This document shows positions 1 to 8,404 of a stretch of DNA of 28,827 nt, in pieces (within the stretch, counting starts at the first letter, position 1; each line of letters starts with the position of its first letter). The notes under the pieces are model-generated. The model worked only from the letters and a program-made list of their open reading frames with translations. It was not told the origin of the DNA and did no database searches. Both the position numbers and the translations under genes were made by a program. The DNA comes from CAVTZP01 sp964456815 (lineage in GTDB: Bacteria > Chloroflexota > Dehalococcoidia > Dehalococcoidales > BS750m-G39): assembly GCA_964456815.1 (NCBI GenBank), contig CAYWCO010000004.1:1-28827 (forward strand), read 5' to 3'.

Positions 1-2272
1 ATCTTAATAACAGCCCCTCAAGCAACAGCTGGGCCGCTTTTTTATCCAGCGGCTTATTATTATTGCCGCACTTCGGCGACTGAATACAACTGGGGCAGCC
101 TTCCTGGCAGGGACATTCCTTAATTGCCCTCAGTGTAGTTTGCCACAACTGCTCCACCAGGTCAAAGCCCTTCTCGGCAATGCCGATGCCGCCGGGGTAG
201 GCGTCATAGATAAATATCTGCGCCCTTCCCGTATCGGGGTGGAGGGGGGTGGAGACCCCACCAATATCATTGCGGTCACAGAGGGCAAAGAGGGGGAGGA
301 TAGCAATGGCAGCATGCTCAACGGCGTGCAGCCCGCCGGCAAAGTCAAGCTGCTCCTTATTCAGCCGAGCCGGCGCTCTGGCTGGCAGGTCAAACCATAA
401 GGCAACGGTGGGGAAGTGCTGCGGGGGCAGGTCAAGGGGCTCCTCCCCGATTACCTCCTCGGTGAACTGCGCCTTCTTCTTAAAACCGACCACGGTGGTG
501 GTAACCTCAACCTCGCCCAGATATACCCTGGTCTGGCGGCAGCTCTTATGCTTTATTACCCTGGTAATATGAAGGTCGGTAAGCTCCTTCGTCTGCGTAT
601 AGTAGTTAGCAGAGGTTGGTGCGGCATAGGCGGTGCGGCTGGGCAGGTCAAGCTCCTCAACCAGATAGGACTCCCCCTGATGGAGGTAGATAGCACCGGG
701 ATGAATCTGAAAAAAGGCGACGCTGGCTTCAACGGTCTCCAGAAGGGAGTTAGTCGAGGTATCAACAATGGCGAAGTTCTCTCCTGATGTGGAGCGGATA
801 TTTATGCCCTGAGCCGGATAGGCAACTGCCGGCGAAAGGTACCACTTGCCCTTCCGCTCCCGGAGCAGCCCATCCCCCTCCAGCCTCACCCTTTCCCGCT
901 CAAAGGCGGAGCCGAAGACCTCCTCGCTGCCCAAGGGTAACTCCCAGGCGGCGCAAAGCAGGTGGGCTCTCAGGATATAGGGGTTGTCGGGGTTAACCAG
1001 GGCGTTCTCAACGCTCTTGCCAAAAAATGAATCGGGGTGGCGCATAAAATACTGGTCAAGGGGATTATCCACCCCGATAAGAAAACTTATAGATTTGCCT
1101 CCTCTCCGCCCGCCTCTGCCCGCCTGCTGCCAGGTGCTGGCAATGCTCCCCGGATAGCCAGCGAGCACCGTAGCCTCCAGGTCGCCGATGTCTATCCCCA
1201 GCTCAAGGGCCGTGGTCGCCACCACGCCGGTAAGCTCCCCGTTAAAAAGCTCCTTCTCTATCTGGCGCCGTTCCTTGGGCAGGTAGCCCGCCCGATAAGC
1301 CTTGATTTTCTTGGCATAGGCAGAGCCGATTTCAGCCAGCCTGTGCCTGGTGTAGTTATAAATAAGCTCGGTCAGCCGGCGGGTGCGGGCAAAGGTCAGG
1401 CTGCGAATGTTACCATTCACCAGCTCGGTAAACAGGCTTGCCGCCTCGCTGTTAGCGCTGCGCCGCACGCTCTTCGCCTCGTCAATAATGGGGGGATTCC
1501 AGAAGACAAAATCCTTCCCCCCGTAAGGGGAACCGTCGCCGGCAACCACCCTGAATGGCAGACCAACCAGCCTCTCGGCGTGCTCTCTGGGGTTGGCTAT
1601 AGTCGCCGAGGAGCAGATGAAGCGGGGATTTGAGCCGTAAAGGTCACATAATCGGCGCAGGCGGCGGAGCACGCAGGCAACATGGGAGCCAAAAACGCCC
1701 CGGTAGACATGGGCTTCGTCCACCACCACGTATCTCAAATTTCGCAGCAGCCTTGACCAAGACTGATGATTTGGCAGTATGCCGACATGGAGCATATCGG
1801 GATTGGTAAGGAGCACCCTTGCACTTTTTCTTATCCCCGCCCGCTCCGCCTGAGGGGTATCGCCGTCAAAGGTGAGGGCGTCCCGCGCCAGACGGGGGTC
1901 AAACAGCTCCCTCAAGGTGCGAAGCTGGTCCTGAGCCAGGGCTTTAGTCGGGAAAAGATAAAGGGCGCAGCTATTCGGCTCGGTCAGGACTACCTCCATA
2001 ACCGGGACGTTATAACACAGGGTCTTACCGCTGGCTGAGGAGGTAGCCACCATTACGTTCATGCCCTTGCGGGCATAATCTATGGCTTCAGCCTGATGGG
2101 TGTAGAGGGGTAACAGCTTGTGTTCCCCGAGGTAGCGGTGAAGGTCCTCGTATAAAGGCTGCTTCAGCTCAGCATATTCGGCGTCACGGCGGGGAATATG
2201 CTCTACATGGACTATCTGACCACCGTAACCGGGCTGAGTTGAAAGATATTGAAGAAAGGCTGAGGTATCCAT
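1..2272 (-). CDS. mrfA: DEAD/DEAH-box DNA helicase with C-terminal DUF1998/Cys motif (MrfA/YprA family), 3' end cut by window
   Basis: This is a superfamily 2 helicase of the YprA/MrfA/Hrq1-like group. In Bacillus subtilis MrfA acts with the exonuclease MrfB in repair of mitomycin-type DNA damage; the repair role here is inferred from family. About 757 residues lie in the window and the frame is open to base 1. Visible motifs are a Q-motif-like THQAEA near residue 58, Walker A SSASGKT at 78-84, the DEAH box in VVDEAH at 183-188, motif III SSAT at 221-224, the conserved ATTALELGIDIG at 352-363 and motif VI QQAGRGGRRG at 382-391. The C-terminus has CPCQEGCPSC at 720-729 plus C735, the cysteine cluster typical of the DUF1998 region. 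Family proteins are about 750 aa, so only a few residues should be missing. The ATG at 2272 follows an AGGTG ribosome site and lies 11 nt after the ylxP stop, so it is probably co-transcribed with the two small genes upstream. No mrfB is visible. Confidence 0.9.
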   Translation of the reverse strand, partial: MDTSAFLQYLSTQPGYGGQIVHVEHIPRRDAEYAELKQPLYEDLHRYLGEHKLLPLYTHQAEAIDYARKGMNVMVATSSASGKTLCYNVPVMEVVLTEPNSCALYLFPTKALAQDQLRTLRELFDPRLARDALTFDGDTPQAERAGIRKSARVLLTNPDMLHVGILPNHQSWSRLLRNLRYVVVDEAHVYRGVFGSHVACVLRRLRRLCDLYGSNPRFICSSATIANPREHAERLVGLPFRVVAGDGSPYGGKDFVFWNPPIIDEAKSVRRSANSEAASLFTELVNGNIRSLTFARTRRLTELIYNYTRHRLAEIGSAYAKKIKAYRAGYLPKERRQIEKELFNGELTGVVATTALELGIDIGDLEATVLAGYPGSIASTWQQAGRGGRRGGKSISFLIGVDNPLDQYFMRHPDSFFGKSVENALVNPDNPYILRAHLLCAAWELPLGSEEVFGSAFERERVRLEGDGLLRERKGKWYLSPAVAYPAQGINIRSTSGENFAIVDTSTNSLLETVEASVAFFQIHPGAIYLHQGESYLVEELDLPSRTAYAAPTSANYYTQTKELTDLHITRVIKHKSCRQTRVYLGEVEVTTTVVGFKKKAQFTEEVIGEEPLDLPPQHFPTVALWFDLPARAPARLNKEQLDFAGGLHAVEHAAIAILPLFALCDRNDIGGVSTPLHPDTGRAQIFIYDAYPGGIGIAEKGFDLVEQLWQTTLRAIKECPCQEGCPSCIQSPKCGNNNKPLDKKAAQLLLEGLLLR

Positions 2273-2283
2273 AATCACCTCGC

Positions 2284-2577
2284 TCAGGAAACAGGTAGAA
2301 CCTCAATCTCGTAGTCTAATATCTCTACATCAAAGCGACCATTAATAATGAAGTCAGCCACCTTGGACAGGACCTCATTGGTGTAACGGCTATCATTGCT
2401 AACACAGCAAATGCCGAGGGTGGCTAACTGCCATAACTCATGGTCATCAACCTCAGCCACGGAGACATTAAACCTGCCCCTGAGGCGAGTGGTAATGGAT
2501 TTTAGTACCCGCCGCTTACCCTTAAGCGATAGGTTCTCCGGGAAGCGAAGCTTAACCCGACAGACCCCAACATTCAT
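2284..2577 (-). CDS. ylxP: DUF503 / YlxP family small protein
   Basis: This is a 97-residue DUF503 protein. The family is widespread and has no firmly established reaction; in Bacillus the gene sits between infB and rbfA, suggesting a link to ribosome or translation biology. The N-terminus MNVGVCRVKLRFPENLSLK followed by KRRVLKSI is the characteristic family start (VGVxRVxLxxPxxxSLKxKRxVxKS). It continues with FNVSVAEVDDHELWQLATLG and ends at VLPVS. I chose the ATG at 2577 because it matches the family start. A TTG at 2589 would add four residues but has no good ribosome site. It lies between the zinc-ribbon gene and the helicase on the same strand. Its separation from the infB-rbfA cluster at 13.8-16 kb is notable. 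Family assignment is secure; function is not known. Confidence 0.9.
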   Translation of the reverse strand: MNVGVCRVKLRFPENLSLKGKRRVLKSITTRLRGRFNVSVAEVDDHELWQLATLGICCVSNDSRYTNEVLSKVADFIINGRFDVEILDYEIEVLPVS

Positions 2578-2607
2578 GCTCTTTGGCAAATAAGCTAAAT
2601 CGGAACC

Positions 2608-2901
2608 TTAGCCCGAGTTTTTTTGCTTAGCGTAACACTCCCTGCAATAAACGGGGCGCCCTTCCCTGGGCTCGAACGGCACTGTGGTTTCTACTCCACA
2701 CTCAGCGCACGTCACGGTAAACATCTGACGTGACTGACCGGAGCCGCCCCAGCGGTCTCTCCGCTTAACCGCCCGGCATTCAGGACACCGCCGAGGCTCA
2801 TTCTGTAAGCCATGGGACTGATAGAACTCCTGCTCGTCGGCGCTAAAGATGAACTCTTGCCCACAATCACGGCACACAAGGGTTTTGTCTGCCAGAGCCA
2901 C
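2608..2901 (-). CDS. Small protein with two zinc ribbons (zf-Tbcl-type plus CXXC...CXXC)
   Basis: This 97-residue protein has two zinc-binding modules. The first has C10/C13 and C39/C42, with CRDCGQEFIFSADEQEFY and then NEPRRCPECR, as in the probable zinc-ribbon family PF13451. The second has C65/C68 and C86/C89 (CAECGVETTVPF, RPVYCRECY), the common CXXC_CXXC pattern of small uncharacterised zinc proteins. No catalytic motif is visible, so a nucleic-acid or protein-binding role is only a guess. I place the start at a GTG (2901), preceded by a near-perfect AGGAGGT site seven bases upstream. The frame stays open to 3039, but those extra residues are Ser/Arg/Asp-rich, resemble no domain and lie in what should be the 5' leader. 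It heads a minus-strand unit with ylxP and the helicase, and has its own strong promoter at 3069-3097. Confidence 0.82.
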   Translation of the reverse strand: MALADKTLVCRDCGQEFIFSADEQEFYQSHGLQNEPRRCPECRAVKRRDRWGGSGQSRQMFTVTCAECGVETTVPFEPREGRPVYCRECYAKQKNSG

Positions 2902-3068
2902 TACTGCACCTCCTATGTATTTTGTTAGTTCCTTGTCCTCGTTGCAGTCTCTGGCTCCGAAACCCCTTGCCGTATTGTCATGGTTGGTACTACTACCTGA
3001 TGATTCCCCACCTCTACGGGGGTCAAGCTTAGAAACCACACTTAATCAAGGTCTCAACTACAGCCCAA

Positions 3069-3097
3069 ACTATACCCGTAGGGCTGATAAAAGTCAA
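3069..3097 (-). promoter_or_regulatory. Sigma-70-type promoter for the zinc-ribbon/ylxP/helicase unit
   Basis: On the minus strand a TTGACT -35 box (3097-3092) and a TATAGT -10 box (3074-3069) are separated by exactly 17 bp. Transcription should begin near 3062, giving a leader of about 160 nt before the GTG at 2901. A 6-bp inverted repeat, CAGCCC (3061-3066) and GGGCTG (3081-3086), brackets the -10 box and could be an operator, but it is short enough to be chance. Confidence 0.65.
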
Positions 3098-3102
3098 GCT
3101 AA

Positions 3103-3131
3103 TTTACAGCCGCAGCCACTTATGCTATAAT
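3103..3131 (+). promoter_or_regulatory. rpsO promoter P1
   Basis: TTTACA (3103-3108) and a perfect TATAAT (3126-3131) are spaced by 17 bp, predicting a transcript start near 3138. The -35 box lies only 5 bp from the -35 box of the opposing zinc-ribbon promoter, so the two polymerases would compete for the same stretch of DNA. Confidence 0.7.
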
Positions 3132-3138
3132 CGGTTAA

Positions 3139-3167
3139 TTTACAGCACAGTTGATATTAGCTAAAAT
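3139..3167 (+). promoter_or_regulatory. rpsO promoter P2 (tandem copy)
   Basis: A second TTTACA (3139-3144) and TAAAAT (3162-3167), again with a 17-bp spacer, lie 36 bp downstream of P1. Each -35 box sits in an 11-base direct repeat, TAATTTACAGC, at 3100-3110 and 3136-3146. Start would be near 3174, leaving a leader of only about 15 nt that still contains the AGAGGA ribosome site at 3178-3183. Confidence 0.55.
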
Positions 3168-3188
3168 AGGGTGGAATAGAGGATTAAG

Positions 3189-3452
3189 TTGGACAAGGAG
3201 AAAAAGAGCGAAGTCATAAGCAAATTTAGCCTCAATAAAAAGGATACTGGCTCGACTGAGGTGCAGGTAGCCGTGCTCACCGAGAGGATAAACGAATTGA
3301 CGGAGCATATGATGACTAACCGGCACGATTACCACTCACAGCGCGGGCTGGTTAAGCTGGTAGGACAAAGAAGAAGGCTGCTAGCCTACCTGAACCGAGA
3401 GGACACTAAAAGATACCGCAGCCTGATTAATAAGCTTGGGCTACGCAAGTGA
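3189..3452 (+). CDS. rpsO: 30S ribosomal protein S15
   Basis: S15 binds the central domain of 16S rRNA early in small-subunit assembly and helps form the bridge to the 50S subunit. The 87-residue product matches the family length (88-89 aa). It carries the conserved core DTGSTEVQVAVLTERINELT and then HDYHSQRGLVKLVGQRRRLL, with YLNREDTKRYRSLINKLGLR at the end. It begins with TTG at 3189, with AGAGGA five bases upstream; a weak start codon fits a protein whose synthesis is often autoregulated. pnp follows 25 bases later, the classic rpsO-pnp pairing seen across bacteria. Two promoters lie upstream. I see no clear S15-binding pseudoknot in the short leader. Confidence 0.97.
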   Translation: MDKEKKSEVISKFSLNKKDTGSTEVQVAVLTERINELTEHMMTNRHDYHSQRGLVKLVGQRRRLLAYLNREDTKRYRSLINKLGLRK

Positions 3453-3477
3453 GGCTTAAGTGGGGGGAGGGGCATTG

Positions 3478-5673
3478 ATGTCACCTAGTTCTTTTGAGCG
3501 TGAGGTTGGCGGCAGAAAGCTCACCATAGAAACAGGTAAGCTCGCCGGCCAGGCAGCAGGAGCGGTAACCATTCGTTACGGAGAAACCGTGGCTCTGGTT
3601 ACCGTTTGCACCGGCACTGAACCCCGCGAGGGGATAGATTTTCTGCCCCTGACCATTGACTATGAAGAAAGGTTCTATGCCGCCGGTAAGATTCCGGGCA
3701 GCTTCTTCAGAAGGGAGGGACGCCCCAGCCAGGAGGCAACCCTGGCCAGCCGCCTCACCGACCGACCGCTACGCCCCCTCCTGCCCAAGGGATGGCGTAA
3801 CGACATTCAGATTATAGTTACCGTCCTCTCCGCCGACCAAGAAAACGACCCTGACATCCTTTCCGTTATCGGTGGCTCAGCGGCACTATCAATTTCACCG
3901 GTGCCATTTGATGGCCCAGTAGGTGCCGTTCACATCGGCTACATTAATGATGAGCTGGTGCTAAATCCAACCCTCCTCCAGCTTGAAAGCAGCCTCCTTG
4001 ACATGGTGGTGGTCAGCACCAAGGAGGCAGTGGTAATGGTAGAGGCAGGAGCCAGAGAGGCTTCAGAGGATATTGTCCTGCGGGCTATAGAACTCGGTCA
4101 CCAGGCAAATCAAGATATTATCAAGCTCCAGGAGGAGCTCCAGCAGGCTTGCGGCCGACCCAAGGCGGAAACACCGCCCAGCGAGGTCAACCCTGAGGTA
4201 ATTTCGGCAATATCGCCAATTGCTGACGATAAGCTCGCCCAGGCATTGAGCCGGCAGGACAAGTCACAGCGGGAACAGGAGCTCAGTAGCCTGAAGAAGG
4301 AGCTCATCGAGGCGCTGTGCGAGTCATTCCCGGAGGGAGATATAACCGCCGCCTTGGAGACAAAGATTAAAGCGAAAGTAAGGGGCGACCTCCTCCAGGC
4401 AGGAAAGCGTATTGATGGGCGTGGCCTAACCGATGTCCGACCCATCAGCTGCGAGGTGGGAGTTCTACCCCGCACCCATGGCTCAGCCCTATTCAGCCGG
4501 GGGGAGACCCAGCTTCTAACTATTACCACCCTCGGCTCAATCAGGCAGGAGCAGCAGCTTGACGGCCTGGGCATAGAGGAGAGTAAACGCTTTATACATC
4601 ACTATAATTTCCCACCCTTCTCCAGTGGTGAGACCAAGCGCGTAGGCTCACCAGGGCGGCGCGAAATCGGGCATGGCGCTCTGGTGGAGCGGGCTATTGA
4701 GCCGGTGTTGCCCGAGGACGAGGACTTCCCTTACACCATCCGCCTGGTATCAGAGGTCTTGAGCTCAAGTGGCAGCACTTCTATGGCCAGTGTCTGCGCC
4801 GCCAGCCTGTCCCTGATGGATGCCGGAATACCGACCAAGGCTGCTGTCGCCGGGATAGCCATGGGCCTGATAACCGGTGAGGACGGGAAATATGTTGTTC
4901 TAACTGACATCCAGGGCATAGAGGATGCCTATGGAGATATGGACTTTAAGATAGCCGGAACAGCCAAGGGCATCACTGGAATGCAGATGGATACCAAGCT
5001 CAAAGGCATAAGCACTGAAATTGCGGGAAAGGCACTGGACCAAGCACGCCAGGCTAGGCTCTCCATTCTGGAAATAATGCAAAAGACTATCAGCTCCAGC
5101 CGCACTGAACTCAGCCGCTATGCTCCGAGAATGTATAAGATAACCATTGACCCGAGTAAAATCGGCGCCGTTATCGGCACCGGGGGCAAGACAATCAGGT
5201 CAATTATTGAGGAAACTAAGGCGAGCATTGACGTTGATAATGATGGCACGGTGATTATCGGCTCGGCTAACGAAGAATCTGCACAAAAGGCTATCCAGAT
5301 TATCGAAAGCCTGACCAAAGAGGTAGAGGTCGGTGCCCTCTACACGGGAAAGGTGAGCCGCCTGATGAACTTCGGGGCGATGGTGGAGATTCTACCGGGC
5401 AAAGAGGGCCTGGTTCACATCAGTGAACTGGCTGATTATCATGTGCCTAAGGTTGAGGATGCGGTTAAGATTGGCGATGAGGTTACGGTTAAGGTAATTG
5501 GCATTGATGAACTGGGACGGATAAACCTGTCGCGAAAGGCGGTGCTCGACAAGTCGTCTCAAGCCCCCGGGGCTACGGCAGAGACTCCACCATCCAAAGA
5601 CTACCCATTCCGGACGCAACGTGACACCCGCCCTCCCCGGAATAAACCGGATTTTAGAAGGGGGAGGCGATGA
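3478..5673 (+). CDS. pnp: Polyribonucleotide nucleotidyltransferase (PNPase)
   Basis: PNPase degrades RNA 3'-to-5' using phosphate, working in the cytoplasm as a trimer and often with the degradosome. The 731-residue protein shows the usual order: a first RNase PH domain with FFRREGRPS near residues 77-85, an all-helical linker, and the catalytic second RNase PH domain (KRVGSPGRREIGHGAL; TDIQGIEDAYGDMDFKIAGT with its catalytic Asp residues). A KH domain (IGAVIGTGGKTIRSIIEE), an S1 domain (GALYTGKVSRLMNFGAMVEI) and a basic Arg/Pro-rich tail follow. The ATG at 3478 has a GGGGAGGGG ribosome site; a GTG at 3460 in the same frame lies in front of that site and is rejected. The stop overlaps the dapB start as ATGA, so dapB is translationally coupled. 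Confidence 0.97.
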   Translation: MSPSSFEREVGGRKLTIETGKLAGQAAGAVTIRYGETVALVTVCTGTEPREGIDFLPLTIDYEERFYAAGKIPGSFFRREGRPSQEATLASRLTDRPLRPLLPKGWRNDIQIIVTVLSADQENDPDILSVIGGSAALSISPVPFDGPVGAVHIGYINDELVLNPTLLQLESSLLDMVVVSTKEAVVMVEAGAREASEDIVLRAIELGHQANQDIIKLQEELQQACGRPKAETPPSEVNPEVISAISPIADDKLAQALSRQDKSQREQELSSLKKELIEALCESFPEGDITAALETKIKAKVRGDLLQAGKRIDGRGLTDVRPISCEVGVLPRTHGSALFSRGETQLLTITTLGSIRQEQQLDGLGIEESKRFIHHYNFPPFSSGETKRVGSPGRREIGHGALVERAIEPVLPEDEDFPYTIRLVSEVLSSSGSTSMASVCAASLSLMDAGIPTKAAVAGIAMGLITGEDGKYVVLTDIQGIEDAYGDMDFKIAGTAKGITGMQMDTKLKGISTEIAGKALDQARQARLSILEIMQKTISSSRTELSRYAPRMYKITIDPSKIGAVIGTGGKTIRSIIEETKASIDVDNDGTVIIGSANEESAQKAIQIIESLTKEVEVGALYTGKVSRLMNFGAMVEILPGKEGLVHISELADYHVPKVEDAVKIGDEVTVKVIGIDELGRINLSRKAVLDKSSQAPGATAETPPSKDYPFRTQRDTRPPRNKPDFRRGRR

Positions 5674-6467
5674 AGAGGATAAGGGTGGTAGTTAATGGCG
5701 CCTCCGGTAGAATGGGGCAGGAGGTGGTTAATGCCCTGTGCCAGGAGCCTGACCTGCAAATAGCAGGGGCGGTGGACACGAAGGCGACTGAGAACTACCT
5801 AAATTTGCCCGACGGCTCAGGCACGGTGCCCTTCTCTGCCAGCCTGGAGTCAATTTTAGGTAGTTGCCAGGCAGATGTGGTGGTGGATTTCACCACCGCT
5901 CAAGCGACCATGCCAGCAGTGCGCCTGGCAGCCAAACACGGCGTTAATATGGTCATAGGAACTACGGGCTTAACTAACGAAGATATTAAAGAAATTGAGA
6001 GCCTGGCTAAAGCTAACCAGGTTGGGGTCGTGGTAGCATCAAACTTTGCCCTGGGCGCAGTGCTTATGATACACCTGGCCAGGGTAGCAGCCAAGTATTT
6101 TGACTTCGCTGAGATTATAGAGCTACACCACCACCTGAAAGCTGACTCACCCTCGGGCACTGCCCTGACTACGGCTAAGGCGATGGCTCAAGCCAGAGGC
6201 AAACCGTTCTCCACCCCCAAGGGGAAGGCATCAGACAGCCGGGGGAAACAGGTTGAAGGCGTTGCTATTCATAGCGTGCGCCTGCCCGGCCTACTGGCGC
6301 ACCAGGAGGTAATGCTGGGTGGAGCGGGGCAAACATTGAGCATCCGCCACGATACCACCAGCCGGCAGTGCTACATGCCGAGCGTTATGCTCGCCATTAA
6401 GGAAGTGGTTAAGCACAAGGGCTTAATCTATGGCCTGGACACCTTACTCGGTTTAGAGGAGGGGTAA
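5670..6467 (+). CDS. dapB: 4-hydroxy-tetrahydrodipicolinate reductase
   Basis: DapB reduces (2S,4S)-4-hydroxy-tetrahydrodipicolinate to tetrahydrodipicolinate with NAD(P)H in the diaminopimelate/lysine pathway. The 265 residues fit the family. The Rossmann motif NGASGRMGQE lies at 9-18, the loop FTT at 74-76, GTTG at 97-100, and the active-site signature ELHHHLKADSPSGTA at 151-165 holds the catalytic His and Lys157. The C-terminal half has the usual IHSVRLPGLLAHQEVMLGG segment. The gene starts with an ATG that overlaps the pnp stop and ends with TAATG, overlapping asd, so pnp-dapB-asd should be one translationally coupled message. Confidence 0.97.
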   Translation: MKRIRVVVNGASGRMGQEVVNALCQEPDLQIAGAVDTKATENYLNLPDGSGTVPFSASLESILGSCQADVVVDFTTAQATMPAVRLAAKHGVNMVIGTTGLTNEDIKEIESLAKANQVGVVVASNFALGAVLMIHLARVAAKYFDFAEIIELHHHLKADSPSGTALTTAKAMAQARGKPFSTPKGKASDSRGKQVEGVAIHSVRLPGLLAHQEVMLGGAGQTLSIRHDTTSRQCYMPSVMLAIKEVVKHKGLIYGLDTLLGLEEG

Positions 6468-7492
6468 TGAAGGGGTTTAAAGTGGCCATCCTTGGTGCTA
6501 CCGGTATGGTAGGACAGGAATTTATTAAGGTACTTCAACAACGTAACTTCCCGATAGACTCAATCAGTCTTCTTGCCTCAGACCGTTCTGCGGGCAAAAA
6601 GATGTTTGTCAGCCACCGCGAGATTGTGGTTGAGGAGGTTACGCCGAAGTCGTTTAAGGATATAGATATCGGGCTCTTCTCCGCCGGGGCTGAGGTCAGC
6701 CGCTACTTCTCACCGATAGCCACCCAGAGTGGGGCGGTGGTTATTGATAATAGCTCGGCATTTAGAATGGACCCGAAGGTGCCGCTGGTGGTGCCTGAGA
6801 TAAATATTGACGACACTAAGTGGCATAAGGGGATTATCGCTAACCCGAATTGCTCCACCATCCAGTTGGTGGTAGCTCTATACCCCCTGCACAAGGTCAA
6901 CCCCATTAAGCGCATTGTCGCTGTCACCTACCAGGCAGTATCAGGCACCGGGGCGGCAGCGGTGGAGGAGCTAACCGAACAATCCCGGCAGGTACTGGAG
7001 GGACAGACCACCGTTCCCCATGTCTACCCCCACCAGATAGCCTTTAACGTGTTACCAGAGATAGATGTCTTCCTGGACAATGACTACACCAAGGAAGAGT
7101 GGAAGCTGGTGGAGGAAACGAGGAAGATAATGCATGCCGATGATATTGCCATCTCGGCTTTCTGTGTTCGCGTGCCGGTATTTATCGGGCACAGCGAGGC
7201 GGTTCATGTTGAATTCTCCCAGTCCATCTCCCCCGATGAGGCGCGGCGTATCCTCGCCCAGGCGCCGGGGGTTAAGGTGCTGGATGACCCAGCCATCAGC
7301 CTTTATCCCCAGCCCTGGTCAGCCGCTGACACCGACGATGTCTTTGTCGGGCGTATCCACCGCGATGCCTCCCACTCCTATGGCCTGGTAATGTGGGTTG
7401 TCGCCGACAACTTGCGCAAGGGGGCAGCTCTGAATGCCGTCCAGATTGCTGAAGAGATGATTAATCGGGACTGGATAAGTCCCAGGAGGTAG
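6467..7492 (+). CDS. asd: Aspartate-semialdehyde dehydrogenase
   Basis: Asd reduces aspartyl-4-phosphate to aspartate semialdehyde with NADPH, the branch point toward lysine, threonine and methionine. The 341-residue protein has the nucleotide-binding LGATGMVGQEF at 9-19, SAGAEVSR near 72-79, the catalytic cysteine in NPNCST (C129), the SGTGAAAVEEL loop at 159-169 and the catalytic histidine in GHSEAVHVEF (H242). RIHRD and LRKGAALNAVQIAE near the end are also typical. The start overlaps the dapB stop (TAATG), and dapA starts four bases after its stop, behind an AGGAGG sequence formed by the last codons of asd. No aspartate kinase gene is visible nearby. Confidence 0.97.
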   Translation: MKGFKVAILGATGMVGQEFIKVLQQRNFPIDSISLLASDRSAGKKMFVSHREIVVEEVTPKSFKDIDIGLFSAGAEVSRYFSPIATQSGAVVIDNSSAFRMDPKVPLVVPEINIDDTKWHKGIIANPNCSTIQLVVALYPLHKVNPIKRIVAVTYQAVSGTGAAAVEELTEQSRQVLEGQTTVPHVYPHQIAFNVLPEIDVFLDNDYTKEEWKLVEETRKIMHADDIAISAFCVRVPVFIGHSEAVHVEFSQSISPDEARRILAQAPGVKVLDDPAISLYPQPWSAADTDDVFVGRIHRDASHSYGLVMWVVADNLRKGAALNAVQIAEEMINRDWISPRR

Positions 7493-7496
7493 GGGA

Positions 7497-8387
7497 ATGA
7501 AGGAGCTCGGGCGGTTACTGACGGCGATGGTAACGCCGTTTAAGGAAAACGGCGAGGTTGATTATGAGCAGGCGAAAAAGCTGGCGCTAGCCTTACTTGA
7601 TACGGGGAGCGATGGTCTGGTGCTGGCAGCTACTACCGGCGAGTCGCCGACGCTCAGCTGGGAGGAGGAGATGCGCCTCTTCACCGAGGTGAAGTCGGCA
7701 GTGGGCGGGCGGGGAAGCATAGTTGCCTACACCGGCTCAAACAGCACGGCTGAAGCAGTTGAAGCGACCAAGAGCGCCGAAAAAATCGGGGTTGACGCCT
7801 GCCTGCTGGTTGTCCCCTACTATAACAAACCAACCCAGGAAGGCTTATACCAGCACTTCAAGGCTATCGCACAGGAGACAAGCCTTCCCTGCATCCTTTA
7901 TAACGTGCCGGGACGCACCGTTACCAGCCTCTCCGCCGATACCGCCATCAGGCTGAGCCGGATAGATAACATCATCGGGGTAAAGGAAGCCAGCGGCAAT
8001 CTGGGGCAGATTTCCAGGATTATCACCGAGGCAGGTAAAGACTTCCTCATCTGGAGTGGCAATGATAACGATACCTTCCACATCCTAGCCGTGGGCGGCT
8101 ACGGCGTCATTAGCGTTGCCTCGCACCTGGTGGGCAAGCAAATCAAGGAGATGATGGATAATTTCCTCTCCGGCAAGGTAGCTGAGGCAGCCGCCATCCA
8201 CAATCACCTGCTGCCCCTGATTGACGCCCTATTTATCGTCTCCAACCCCATCCCGCTTAAATACGCCCTTAACCAGGTTGGCTTCAAGGTGGGCAAGCCC
8301 CGCCTCCCCCTCGTTGAGCCTGATGAAAAATCAGCCGCCACTATCAAAAACACGCTGAAGAACTACAAGATAGACCTGAAGATATAG
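7497..8387 (+). CDS. dapA: 4-hydroxy-tetrahydrodipicolinate synthase
   Basis: DapA condenses pyruvate with aspartate semialdehyde, the first committed step to diaminopimelate and lysine. The 296-residue TIM-barrel protein carries TTGESPTL at 46-53, VPYYNKPTQEGLYQHF at 106-121 with Tyr109, LYNVPGRT at 134-141 with Tyr135, and the Schiff-base lysine K163 in GVKEASGN. All catalytic residues are present. The ribosome site AGGAGG is strong. It is the last gene of the rpsO-pnp-dapB-asd-dapA run. It ends only 17 bases from the convergent purA stop, and I see no hairpin-plus-U-tract between them. Confidence 0.97.
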   Translation: MKELGRLLTAMVTPFKENGEVDYEQAKKLALALLDTGSDGLVLAATTGESPTLSWEEEMRLFTEVKSAVGGRGSIVAYTGSNSTAEAVEATKSAEKIGVDACLLVVPYYNKPTQEGLYQHFKAIAQETSLPCILYNVPGRTVTSLSADTAIRLSRIDNIIGVKEASGNLGQISRIITEAGKDFLIWSGNDNDTFHILAVGGYGVISVASHLVGKQIKEMMDNFLSGKVAEAAAIHNHLLPLIDALFIVSNPIPLKYALNQVGFKVGKPRLPLVEPDEKSAATIKNTLKNYKIDLKI

Positions 8388-8404
8388 AGATTTGATAACC
8401 AGTT

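Noticed and set aside
1037..1633. A 198-codon plus-strand open frame
   Set aside because: It is antisense to the helicase domain of the MrfA-type gene and shows no recognisable domain or ribosome site.
2902..3039. N-terminal extension of the zinc-ribbon protein
   Set aside because: The extra residues match no domain, and an AGGAGGT site sits just before the GTG at 2901; the region is better explained as the 5' leader.
8388..8404. Possible bidirectional terminator between dapA and purA
   Set aside because: The 17-base gap contains no inverted repeat or U-tract.
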